A stretch of DNA of 41,157 bases, taken from Oceanospirillaceae bacterium (lineage in GTDB: Bacteria; Pseudomonadota; Gammaproteobacteria; Pseudomonadales; Oceanobacteraceae). Positions 1 through 7,367 of the stretch are shown here, in pieces. Position 1 is the first letter of the stretch; the number at the start of each line of letters is the position of its first letter. Made by a program: the position numbers and the translations under genes. The stretch is from positions 1 through 41,157 of the forward strand of contig PBNY01000029.1 in NCBI GenBank assembly GCA_002723385.1, read 5' to 3'. A model generated the notes under the pieces. The model saw only the letters and a list, made by a program, of their open reading frames with translations, made no database searches and had not been told where the DNA came from.

Positions 1-128
1 CCGTAGGTGCTCAGCTCCTGGCTGGCGCAGGGGCGGGCAGGTTTGGCGGCCAGTGCAGCTTCGAGTGTCTCGGCATCTAGAGCGACGTTCTGGGTGAGAC
101 GGTAAACGAGCAGGTTACGAAACCACAT
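1..128 (-). CDS. rdgC: Recombination-associated protein RdgC, 5' part (partial)
   Basis: This is the first 42 codons of a minus-strand gene that leaves the window at its left edge. The N-terminus begins [14 protein letters not shown] and continues through [11 protein letters not shown] to SQELSTYG, the characteristic start of RdgC. RdgC is a ring-shaped, non-specific dsDNA-binding protein associated with the nucleoid that limits RecA activity during recombination. The ATG at 126-128 matches the usual family start. The nearest purine-rich element upstream (CGGAG) lies about 12 nt away, so the ribosome binding site is weak. The identification rests on the distinctive N-terminal motif only, as the rest of the protein is not visible. 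Confidence 0.9.
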   Translation of the reverse strand, partial: MWFRNLLVYRLTQNVALDAETLEAALAAKPARPCASQELSTY

Positions 129-161
129 GGCGGGGTAGAACTCCGGAAAGCAAAGGGGTGC

Positions 162-190
162 ATTATTCCTGCCTGGCCAGTTCAGGCCAA
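162..190 (-). promoter_or_regulatory. Predicted sigma-70 promoter of rdgC
   Basis: Read on the minus strand there is TTGGCC (-35, 185-190), a 17-nt spacer and AATAAT (-10, 162-167). It lies 34 nt upstream of the rdgC start. The spacer and -35 include a short inverted repeat (TGGCC...GGCCA) that could be an operator. This is a prediction from consensus only. Confidence 0.45.
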
Positions 191-292
191 CCCTGCGGGA
201 TGTTAATGCACGGCGGACGAGAAAAATCGGCTGGTAAATCGAGGGTTTTCCTAAGTCTTTGGAACTTCTGCAATTTTTTTTTCGAAAGGGGG

Positions 293-321
293 TTGCCATG
301 GCGCGGAACCCTCTCTAGAAT
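293..321 (+). promoter_or_regulatory. Sigma-70 promoter of the tRNA-Val/tRNA-Asp unit
   Basis: TTGCCA (-35, 293-298), a 17-nt spacer and TAGAAT (-10, 316-321) are followed by a GC-rich discriminator (GCGCCCC). That combination is typical of stringently controlled stable-RNA promoters. It ends 22 nt before the first tRNA. Confidence 0.7.
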
Positions 322-343
322 GCGCCCCACTTCGAGAGCAAAC

Positions 344-419
344 GGGTGATTAGCTCAGCTGGGAGAGCATCTGCCTTACAAGCAGAGGGTCGGCGGTTCG
401 ATCCCGTCATCACCCACCA
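344..419 (+). tRNA. tRNA-Val (anticodon TAC)
   Basis: This is a complete 76-nt cloverleaf. The acceptor stem is GGGTGAT pairing with ATCACCC. The anticodon stem TCTGC/GCAGA encloses the loop CTTACAA with anticodon TAC, and the T-loop GGTTCGATCCC is present. The discriminator is A416 and CCA is encoded at 417-419. It is the first gene of a two-tRNA transcript. Confidence 0.97.
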
Positions 420-453
420 AACCTTTGATGTGGTTTAAACATCAACACAATGT

Positions 454-530
454 GGACTGGTAGTTCAGTTGGTTAGAATACCGGCCTGTCACGCCGGGGG
501 TCGCGGGTTCGAGTCCCGTCCAGTCCGCCA
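454..530 (+). tRNA. tRNA-Asp (anticodon GTC)
   Basis: This is a complete 77-nt tRNA. The acceptor stem is GGACTGG pairing with CCAGTCC. The anticodon arm CCGGC-CTGTCAC-GCCGG carries anticodon GTC, and the T-arm is GCGGGTTCGAGTCCCGT. CCA is encoded at 528-530. It lies 34 nt after tRNA-Val and is presumably cotranscribed with it. I see no strong intrinsic terminator immediately after it. Confidence 0.97.
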
Positions 531-839
531 TCATATTCCTTCAATGTGATGTTCCCCTTCTAAAATCCCATACCCGTTTTCGACTCTCCAGATTTCCAAT
601 CCCTTCTTGCAGACTTCGCTTGTTTGTTCGTTCGGCCTCAAAATCAAAAATAGTTCACAAAACGAGTGTTTGAGCCGAATTCATTCTGCTGTCACAGAAC
701 ATCTCTATTTTCGTAGTGGCTAGGGATAAATGGAACTTAGAGGCCGTGATTGCATCTGTGTATTCGGTGCCTGATGGAATGGCACACAAGATGCTTTGTA
801 CAAAAGAGCAAAATAGAAAAGAAAACAAGGAGGCAGTAA
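531..839. other. Intergenic region between tRNA-Asp and the acidic small ORF
   Basis: This 309-nt AT-rich stretch shows no convincing ORF. It contains a small inverted repeat (TTCTG...CAGAA near 682-697) and a second one (GTGCC...GGCAC near 769-787) just before the small ORF. No clear promoter for the small ORF could be assigned. The minus-strand reading frame across it looks like chance coding. Confidence 0.5.
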
Positions 840-920
840 ATGACTGACTATACCGACGAACTTCTGGATGTAACCTACGACGACCACGATGATGATGTGG
901 ATGACGCCGTAGAAATGTAA
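840..920 (+). CDS. Putative 26-residue Asp-rich peptide (unknown)
   Basis: A 26-codon ORF begins with ATG at 840 and is preceded by a near-perfect Shine-Dalgarno AAGGAGG (827-833) at a 6-nt spacing. The peptide has 10 Asp and 2 Glu, no Lys or Arg, and one His; its C-terminal half includes DDHDDDVDDAVEM. There is no signal peptide or membrane segment. It stands alone and is followed 13 nt after the stop by a 9-bp hairpin, so it could be a self-contained small-gene unit. I do not recognise the family. The strong ribosome binding site argues for translation, but expression and conservation are unknown. It could also be a leader peptide or chance. Confidence 0.5.
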   Translation: MTDYTDELLDVTYDDHDDDVDDAVEM

Positions 921-933
921 ATCTCGACCAATT

Positions 934-959
934 CGGCTGCCGTAATCGTTCGGCAGTCG
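934..959 (+). terminator. Hairpin after the acidic small ORF
   Basis: CGGCTGCCG (934-942) pairs with CGGCAGTCG (951-959) over 9 bp with one G-T pair and an 8-nt loop. The downstream tract (CTATTCTTCCTT) is pyrimidine-rich but not a true T-run. This is a possible weak intrinsic terminator. Confidence 0.4.
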
Positions 960-1130
960 CTATTCTTCCTTCCTGCCCGTTCCTGACACCAGCACTTTTC
1001 CTGACTTTCGCTATCACCGCGTATTTCCGTAACTCTTCACCTCCCGCAAAAACCCGACTAATTTACTGCACTAATTTCAGGCAAATTCAGTGCTATCGCA
1101 CCGAACTCACCCAAAATCCCGAAGATCAAC

Positions 1131-1949
1131 TCAGGCGCTGAATCCGGAGTCACTTGAGTCTGTATCCGAACCACCACTGCTCTCCGTCTCCAGATCTTTC
1201 AGGAAACGGTAAGACAGTGACAAGGTAATCAAGGACACCAGCGTCGCGATATAGGTACCCAGTGCTCCGAGGAATAACATCAGAGTGGAATCAACGGCGT
1301 AAGCCGCCAGGAAAGGCAGAGCAAGCACTACAGGAACAATCCAAACCACGGCAACCAGACGGTTTCCATTACCTTTGGACAACATCCAGGCCCGTCTCAG
1401 CGAGCTGGGACGGCCAACCGCAATCTCCGGCAAAGTCACGGACAAACGCGCTGTTACGTACATCATGGCCATCAAAGCGAAAATGGCGACGACAATGGCT
1501 GGGCCACTGATTGCCGGAGTTTCACCACCAGTACTACCAGTCGCAGCGCCCAATAAACCCGGTGACAGCAGGCCGAATACAACCAGCGCCAGCAGAATCA
1601 CCAGACCGGCCACCAGTCCGATTTGCACTCCTCGCCACAGATAACGCCAGTGATCCGAACTCCATTTAAAAGCAATAGGAACACTGGTATCGGCCAACGC
1701 AAAACGATGGCAGGCAATGGCAAAGACGACTCCGAGCAACATGGAAAGAATCATAAAGACGAAAGGCATGATGGAGCCAGATTGCTCCGGAAACAGTACT
1801 TGCCCCATCCAGTCGATCAGGGCCAATACCAGCATAAACGGAAAGAAACGGGATAATACAAAACCGCTCTGTAACCAGACCAGTTTGATTGCATCAGAAA
1901 CGATATCGGTAACGGGCAGATTGGCATCCAGCCCAAGGCGGGTTTTCAT
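1131..1949 (-). CDS. Hypothetical polytopic membrane protein (about 6 TM)
   Basis: A 272-residue protein of unknown function. Hydrophobic stretches lie at roughly residues 33-53, 60-83, 108-133, 148-170, 196-219 and 222-246, so it should be an inner-membrane protein with about six helices. A polar Ser/Asp-rich C-terminal tail follows (about 255-272). The ATG is supported by AGGAAG five bases upstream. It is the last gene of a minus-strand series, about 100 nt after the RND exporter, with a small hairpin between them. That raises the possibility of cotranscription. No catalytic motif is recognisable and no function is proposed. Confidence 0.8.
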   Translation of the reverse strand: MKTRLGLDANLPVTDIVSDAIKLVWLQSGFVLSRFFPFMLVLALIDWMGQVLFPEQSGSIMPFVFMILSMLLGVVFAIACHRFALADTSVPIAFKWSSDHWRYLWRGVQIGLVAGLVILLALVVFGLLSPGLLGAATGSTGGETPAISGPAIVVAIFALMAMMYVTARLSVTLPEIAVGRPSSLRRAWMLSKGNGNRLVAVVWIVPVVLALPFLAAYAVDSTLMLFLGALGTYIATLVSLITLSLSYRFLKDLETESSGGSDTDSSDSGFSA

Positions 1950-2007
1950 AAGAACTTCCTGTGAGTCGGCAACGTTTGTCGGCAGAAGACAATTTGCGCG
2001 CAGTATA

Positions 2008-2027
2008 GCGACTCTTCCATGAGTCGC
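2008..2027. repeat. Perfect 7-bp inverted repeat between exporter and membrane-protein genes
   Basis: GCGACTC (2008-2014) and GAGTCGC (2021-2027) are separated by 6 nt. There is no T-tract on either strand, so it is more likely an mRNA hairpin or operator than a terminator. Confidence 0.45.
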
Positions 2028-2049
2028 CAGCTACTCATTAGTTCAAGAA

Positions 2050-4533
2050 TCAGGCCGCAGGAGGAACTTCTCCATGGCGCTTGTCATGACGGCGTCTGAT
2101 GGCTTCCGGATTGAGCAAGAAGGACGCCAGCGCAGGTAACAAGACCAGTGCTCCCAACATGTTCCACAGGAACATAAAGGTCAGCAGGATTCCCATATCT
2201 GCCTGGAACTTGATCGGCGAAAAGATCCAGGTCGCGACGCCAATCGCCAACGTCACACCGGTAAAGCTCACCGCCTTGCCGGTGGAGCGCAAGGTTCTCC
2301 AATACGCTTCTTTCAGGTCATAACCGGCGATGATCATGGCCTCAAGCCGGTTATAGATATAGATGCCGTAGTCAACACCAATACCCACGCCCAGCGCGAT
2401 GACCGGCAAGGTTGCCACTTTCACGCCGATGCCCAATGCGGTCATCAGCGCCTGCCCCAAAATGGAAGTCAGTGCCAGAGGCAGCAGAATGCAGGCAACA
2501 GCCGCCAGTGAACGGAAAGTCAGCAAACAGAGCGAGAAAACCACCACGTAGACAAAAATCAGCATTGTGTCCTGTGAAGCTTCAATCACCTGATTGGTCG
2601 CCGCTTCGATACCGGCATTGCCGGAAGCCAGCTGTAGCCGCACCGGCACAGAGTCCAGCTTGCCGTCGGCGATGGCTGCATCAATGATCTCAGCCTTGGC
2701 GCCAAAGTACATATCATCGACCTGATCATCGTACCGGGACTTGAACAGCTCGGCGGCTTCCACAGCTGTCTGCAGCGTTTCGGCCTTGTGATCATTCAAA
2801 TAGATCACCACAGGAGCCATGGAACAGTTGGAATTCAACAGGCTACCCGGCGCACGCTGGATCGACGTGTTCAAAATGGTCTGGTTACGGGACAAGGCAT
2901 ACCAGTTCAGATTGCCTTCGTTCATGGCCTTCGTCACCAGCCTGGATACCGTCACCAGAGACACGGTCGATTGCACACCCGGCTGATTTTCCATGTGCCA
3001 CATGAAGCGATCCATAATGTCCATGGCCTTGAAGCTGTTACACATCTCTACCGGCGTTTCGACCATCACCACCAATACATCGGAACTGGTGGAATAGTTC
3101 GACACCATAAAATCGTTGTCGAGGTTGTAGCGGGAGTCGGCACGGAGCTCAGGCGCGCCTTTATCCAGATCGCCGATTTTCAGATCCTGGCTATAGTGGT
3201 AACCAAAACCTCCCAACGCGACCGCTAGCAGTATCACTGCTGGAGCCGCTTTGCGACTGGCAAAACCGGACAGCACTCTCCAATGCACCGGGTCAGACTG
3301 TTCAGAACGCTCGGCATGAACAACCCCGGAACGACTGATGCCCAGCCACGACATCGCGATTGGCAGCAAAACCAGATTGGTAATGATGATCATGGCCACC
3401 CCCACCGAAGCGGCGATGGCCAGCTCCTGAATCACACCAATATCGATGAACAATAGCGTCAGGAACCCCATGGCATCACTGAGCAACGCCAGCATGCCTG
3501 GTACGTACAAACCACGGAAAGCATGACGAGACGCCTGCAGTTCATTCGCCCCCTTGCCGGATTCAATCGCAATGCCGTTGATAATCTGAACACCGTGACT
3601 GATTCCGATGGCAAACACCAGGAACGGCACCAGCACCGAGTAAAGATCGATACTGAAGCCCATCAGAGCCAACGCCCCCAGCTGCCAAACTACCGCCACC
3701 AGCGACGCCACGATCGGCACGATCGTTCCGCGAATACAACGCGAGTACCAGAACAGCAGAATCGCCGTCATGCCAATGGCCGCAAGGAAGAAGTAACCAA
3801 TGGACACCGCTCCATCAAGCAAGTCGCCCAGCTTTTTCGGCGTACCGGTCACGTAGATGCGAATAGAGTCACTGCCGTATTGATCACGAACGCGTTTTTC
3901 AACTTCGTGAGAAAAAGCCTGATAGTTCAGTTTTTCCCCGGTTTGGGGATCACGCTCAATCAGCGGTACGTCGATGATCGACGAAGAGAAATTGTTGGCG
4001 ACAAGGCGACCGACCTGGCCGGACTTCAGCACGTTTTCGCGCACTTGCTGCAGGCTGTGTTCACCACCATCGTAGGTGGATGGGATCACCGGCCCACCCT
4101 GAAAACCTTCTTCGGTTACTTCAGTCCAACGGGTGTTTGGTGTCCACAGAGACTGCATACCAGAGCGATCAACACCAGGAATGAAGAACACTTCGTCGTT
4201 AATCTTGCTCAACGTCTCCATGTATTCACGGGTAAAAATGTCACCACCCGAAGCTTCAACCGCAATCTTGATATTGGCAATGCCGCTGTTCAGATCATCC
4301 TTGTGAACCAGATAATTCTGTACGTACTCGTGCTGCAGCGGGATGTACTTTTCAATGCTGGAATCCAGTCGAATCTGGGTCATGCCCCAGGCGAACACCA
4401 GCGTCAGCAGTGCCAGAATGGCAACCACCACCTGACGGTTATTAAACAGTACCCGCTCCAGAAACGGCTCGGTTTCAGGAGAAAGGATGTAATGCTCCGG
4501 TTCGGTGGAGTAATGATGCTTTTGCTCGGCCAT
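2050..4533 (-). CDS. RND superfamily exporter, MMPL/hydrophobe type
   Basis: An 827-residue inner-membrane transporter with the duplicated RND layout. TM1 lies at about residues 34-52 and a large periplasmic loop at about 55-235. Five or six helices with a sterol-sensing-like core follow at about 235-400. TM7 lies at about 430-447, a second loop at about 450-650, and a second helical block at about 655-815. Motifs such as FAIGISHGVQ and ALGVGIGVDYGIYIYNR mark the conserved TM4/TM10 regions where proton-relay acidic residues sit. Proteins of this class (predicted exporters of the RND superfamily, MMPL domain) usually move hydrophobic molecules. It starts 4 nt after the Ycf48-like gene with GGGGAG seven bases before its ATG, so the two are translationally linked. 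The substrate is unknown. Confidence 0.9.
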   Translation of the reverse strand: MAEQKHHYSTEPEHYILSPETEPFLERVLFNNRQVVVAILALLTLVFAWGMTQIRLDSSIEKYIPLQHEYVQNYLVHKDDLNSGIANIKIAVEASGGDIFTREYMETLSKINDEVFFIPGVDRSGMQSLWTPNTRWTEVTEEGFQGGPVIPSTYDGGEHSLQQVRENVLKSGQVGRLVANNFSSSIIDVPLIERDPQTGEKLNYQAFSHEVEKRVRDQYGSDSIRIYVTGTPKKLGDLLDGAVSIGYFFLAAIGMTAILLFWYSRCIRGTIVPIVASLVAVVWQLGALALMGFSIDLYSVLVPFLVFAIGISHGVQIINGIAIESGKGANELQASRHAFRGLYVPGMLALLSDAMGFLTLLFIDIGVIQELAIAASVGVAMIIITNLVLLPIAMSWLGISRSGVVHAERSEQSDPVHWRVLSGFASRKAAPAVILLAVALGGFGYHYSQDLKIGDLDKGAPELRADSRYNLDNDFMVSNYSTSSDVLVVMVETPVEMCNSFKAMDIMDRFMWHMENQPGVQSTVSLVTVSRLVTKAMNEGNLNWYALSRNQTILNTSIQRAPGSLLNSNCSMAPVVIYLNDHKAETLQTAVEAAELFKSRYDDQVDDMYFGAKAEIIDAAIADGKLDSVPVRLQLASGNAGIEAATNQVIEASQDTMLIFVYVVVFSLCLLTFRSLAAVACILLPLALTSILGQALMTALGIGVKVATLPVIALGVGIGVDYGIYIYNRLEAMIIAGYDLKEAYWRTLRSTGKAVSFTGVTLAIGVATWIFSPIKFQADMGILLTFMFLWNMLGALVLLPALASFLLNPEAIRRRHDKRHGEVPPAA

Positions 4534-4537
4534 GACG

Positions 4538-5752
4538 TTACTCCCCTACCGATTGCTTGAATTCTGATGCTGAGATCGCACGAGCACCTGCTTCACCGAC
4601 CACCAGCCAACCATCACCGACAGCAGCACCGGCGGCCAGGCCGGAACGACCCTCCAGTGTCATGATTCGAATCAGAGGTGTTGAGGAGACGTTGTCACGC
4701 TCAAGAGTGACCAGTGTGCCGGCGTTCCCCACCAGGGCAACGGCGCCATTGCGGGCAACAGAGCCAGACAACAGGGTCTGCTCACTTCCGGTAGGGAGTT
4801 GGCGCCAGCTATCGCCATGATCAGATGACGTAAATACGTTACCGCGCAGCCCAAATACTAACCAGTCTTGCCCGGACTGAACCGCGCCAAACAGCGAGCC
4901 ATCGTATGGCAACTCCAATCGCTCCCAGCTCTGGCCATAATCACGAGAGCGAATAACGAGTCCCATTTCGCCAACAATCAACCAGTCATCGCCCAACACC
5001 GCCAACTGGCTCAGATGCATCTTGTCCGGGTTGGGTAAATCAGCAGCGATGTCATGCCAGCTCTTCCCGCCATCGCGAGTGCGGAATAACATGCCGTAAG
5101 CACCCAGAGCAAAACCGTCATTTCGGCTCAGAAACAACACATCCAGAAATGGCTTGGTTGAACCTTGTTCTACATCGTAGCGAGCGTCATCCAGTGCCAT
5201 CAGCGCATCTTCCAGCTGATAGTCAAGATCTTCCTGCAACTGGGGGTCAGTCGCTTCTGTCTGTTGCTGCTCCAGTTCACGGGTGCGTTTTTCGGCCGCT
5301 GCGACCAATGCTTCGTTGGCGAGATAACCATCAAACTGCTTGTTCCAGCTCAGGCCGCCGTCCTGGCTGGCCAGAATGATGCCATCGTGACCGACAGCCC
5401 AGCCGTATTGAGCGTCCGCAAAATCCACCGCAGTCAGCGTCACCGTGACCGGTACCTTGCCTTGCTTCCAGCTCTGTCCATTGTCATCGGAGTAAATAAC
5501 ATGACCATAAGCTCCCACGGCGACCAGACGATCACCGGCACGAGTCACATCAAGCAGCAAGGTTTGATGCGCTTTTTCTGTTGCTGCAGCAGGGGTATCA
5601 AGGGGGTCAGTCCATCCAGCCAAAACGGTAGAAGAACTCAGTGATATGGCCAGTGCCACGAATATTCCAGACAGGCGTCGGACAGGGTTCTGCGTCGACA
5701 GGAGAGACAAACCACTCCCCTTTCGCGAGAGGCATTCCAGAACAGATCTCAT
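4538..5752 (-). CDS. Secreted Ycf48-like / Asp-box beta-propeller protein
   Basis: A 404-residue exported protein. A basic region and hydrophobic core (RRLSGIFVALAISLSSS) end in a signal-peptidase site near TVLA-G (residue 45). Five Asp-box motifs of the form S/T-x-D-x-G-x-S-W lie at about residues 88-95, 129-136, 225-232, 269-276 and 309-316, giving a BNR/Ycf48-type propeller. A charged, probably coiled-coil insertion (about 145-198, rich in Glu, Gln and Ala) interrupts the propeller. In plants and cyanobacteria Ycf48 assists photosystem II assembly; in non-photosynthetic bacteria such proteins are often encoded next to RND exporters and are presumed periplasmic partners. The GGAG seven bases upstream supports the ATG at 5752. 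It probably works with the exporter encoded 4 nt downstream. Confidence 0.85.
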   Translation of the reverse strand: MRSVLECLSRKGSGLSLLSTQNPVRRLSGIFVALAISLSSSTVLAGWTDPLDTPAAATEKAHQTLLLDVTRAGDRLVAVGAYGHVIYSDDNGQSWKQGKVPVTVTLTAVDFADAQYGWAVGHDGIILASQDGGLSWNKQFDGYLANEALVAAAEKRTRELEQQQTEATDPQLQEDLDYQLEDALMALDDARYDVEQGSTKPFLDVLFLSRNDGFALGAYGMLFRTRDGGKSWHDIAADLPNPDKMHLSQLAVLGDDWLIVGEMGLVIRSRDYGQSWERLELPYDGSLFGAVQSGQDWLVFGLRGNVFTSSDHGDSWRQLPTGSEQTLLSGSVARNGAVALVGNAGTLVTLERDNVSSTPLIRIMTLEGRSGLAAGAAVGDGWLVVGEAGARAISASEFKQSVGE

Positions 5753-5825
5753 GGAAAACTCCGATTCTTATAATAATGGGTATACCTAAAAACACACCTG
5801 ACAACGAGCGAGACTTCGTCACAAC

Positions 5826-5846
5826 AAAAAAGAGACCTAGAGGCCT
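5826..5846 (-). terminator. Weak intrinsic terminator candidate between DUF1329 and Ycf48-like genes
   Basis: On the minus strand AGGCC-TCTA-GGTCT forms a 5-bp stem (one G-T pair) followed by C and six T. It sits in the 245-nt gap between the two genes. If it is real, the Ycf48/RND pair has its own promoter downstream. An AT-rich stretch with the palindrome GGTATACC and TATTATAAG lies at about 5763-5786, but I could not assign a clean -35. Confidence 0.35.
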
Positions 5847-5997
5847 TATGTGAAAATTAGGAACAGGTGTATATCCTCAAGAAGCGGATAATGGCACGGA
5901 GCCGATAAGAATACCAAACAAATATTGTGCTCAGGCGCTCAACCAATGTCAGGAACACGACCCGTAAAGTGGAACAGTGCATTCTGCAGCCAGATAT

Positions 5998-7347
5998 TCA
6001 GCGAACAGTATCCAGCAGCGACCGATTACGAGAGACGGGCAGTCTGGAGTAATCCCGCGATAGCCCGATACTGTCATCCATCGCATGAAACCAGTATCGA
6101 TCCTCTTGCAAATCAAACTCTAGCTGAAATTCCGCCACAATCGCAGGAACTTCGTAGGCGGATGTCAGCAAGGCTATGCCCACGCCGACCAGCTCACCGG
6201 CAATGGAATAACGGTCAATCATCACCGGCGCCCAGGAATCTTCGTCCACATACAGCACCTGCTTGCCAAAGGAAGCACGGGATCTTCCTTTAACCACGCC
6301 ATCCAATACCCAGACTCGATGTTTTTCAAATCGGACGCGTTGCAGTTGTGGCCGTGACGGTGTCAGAAAGTTCTTGTAGCCCGGTTGATCATCAAACAAT
6401 CGATAATTGTTGTAGGGAACCAGTAATTCGTGCTTGCCCACCAGCTGCCAGTGATACTGATCTGGCTGATCCATCAACAAGGACGGTGGCAACATCGCAG
6501 GAGCCTGAGAAGCATTGAGCAGGTGCTCAACCGCCACGGCTCGAGATTCCACCGTGACGGCATATTGACGATGAAACGGGCTTTCCAGACTGCGCTCGCG
6601 CCAGCTGAACCAGTGCACCGCCTTACGATGGTTACTTTCACTGACTCTTGTGCGGCTGCGCAGCTGCTCTGGCAGGTCAAAGCCTCGGTCAGACACAGGC
6701 ATGGCGTATGGGAATACCGCTCGGGTTGCCAAAGGCCAGGCCTCCACATCATTCCCCTGAACTGAAAACAGACGTTCAAAACCGTGAAACTGCTTACCTT
6801 GCCATCGCAGCAACATATTGGTGAGTACCTCGGAACCGTCCGAGGGAATAGGAAAAGGCACACCTCCGGTTAAATCCGTTAGCAAGTCAGGTCGCTGTAC
6901 CAGATTCTGATAGGTCTGGTCATACCAGAAGTGAGGAGCTGCTGCCGTCCGGCGCGTCGGATATACATTCAATTGAACATCCGAGCCGCGTAACAGGGCC
7001 AACACGCCGGGCGTTACGTCAAGCTGGTGTTGTGCTGAATTGTCGTTGTAAATCTGATAAACCGGTTGATCATCAGGATAAGGGGCCGGGCGGCGATGCC
7101 CCACCCCCTTGTAAGCCAGGGGCGGCATGGCGAGTCCACCACGCCAGGGAGGAATATCCGCGCCGTTACCCGCACGTTCAGCCCCCAAAGGCGTCAGATC
7201 ACGATTCAGACGCTGGGCTTGCTGGACGGCTTTCTCCCCCTGATAGTACAAACTGTCCGCTTGCGTCCGGCAGCTCCAGCCGGTCGCAACTCCGGCCAGA
7301 GCGACCCAGGCAACAAAGCAAAAAGAGAAACAGACCTGGTACCACAT
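5998..7347 (-). CDS. DUF1329 family exported protein
   Basis: A 449-residue protein with the DUF1329 signature near the N-terminus of the mature part (LTPLGAERAGNG...IPPWRGG, then PDDQPVYQI). DUF1329 proteins are predicted periplasmic or outer-membrane-associated proteins, often paired with a DUF1302 outer-membrane protein and with Ycf48/RND genes. Their biochemical role is not established. The only in-frame ATG after an upstream TGA is at 7347. It gives a hydrophobic N-terminus (about residues 5-24) without the usual basic residues, an atypical signal sequence. The start is 20 nt after the pepN stop, with only AGG as ribosome binding site. It lies upstream of the Ycf48-like and exporter genes on the same strand. 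No DUF1302 partner is present in this window. Confidence 0.85.
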   Translation of the reverse strand: MWYQVCFSFCFVAWVALAGVATGWSCRTQADSLYYQGEKAVQQAQRLNRDLTPLGAERAGNGADIPPWRGGLAMPPLAYKGVGHRRPAPYPDDQPVYQIYNDNSAQHQLDVTPGVLALLRGSDVQLNVYPTRRTAAAPHFWYDQTYQNLVQRPDLLTDLTGGVPFPIPSDGSEVLTNMLLRWQGKQFHGFERLFSVQGNDVEAWPLATRAVFPYAMPVSDRGFDLPEQLRSRTRVSESNHRKAVHWFSWRERSLESPFHRQYAVTVESRAVAVEHLLNASQAPAMLPPSLLMDQPDQYHWQLVGKHELLVPYNNYRLFDDQPGYKNFLTPSRPQLQRVRFEKHRVWVLDGVVKGRSRASFGKQVLYVDEDSWAPVMIDRYSIAGELVGVGIALLTSAYEVPAIVAEFQLEFDLQEDRYWFHAMDDSIGLSRDYSRLPVSRNRSLLDTVR

Positions 7348-7367
7348 CGGCCTGAACCCGGTTCACA

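Noticed and set aside
344..530. tRNA 3' ends as integration (att) sites
   Set aside because: No integrase, no direct repeat of the tRNA 3' end and no foreign-looking cargo downstream.
655..1017. A 120-codon minus-strand frame across the acidic small ORF
   Set aside because: It has no ribosome binding site and its His/Arg-rich stretch is just the complement of the GAT/GAC codons of the plus-strand small ORF.
3523..4560. A 345-codon plus-strand frame opposite the RND exporter gene
   Set aside because: It lies entirely antisense to a clear transporter, has no recognisable domain, and is His/Arg/Asn-rich as complement frames of such genes are.
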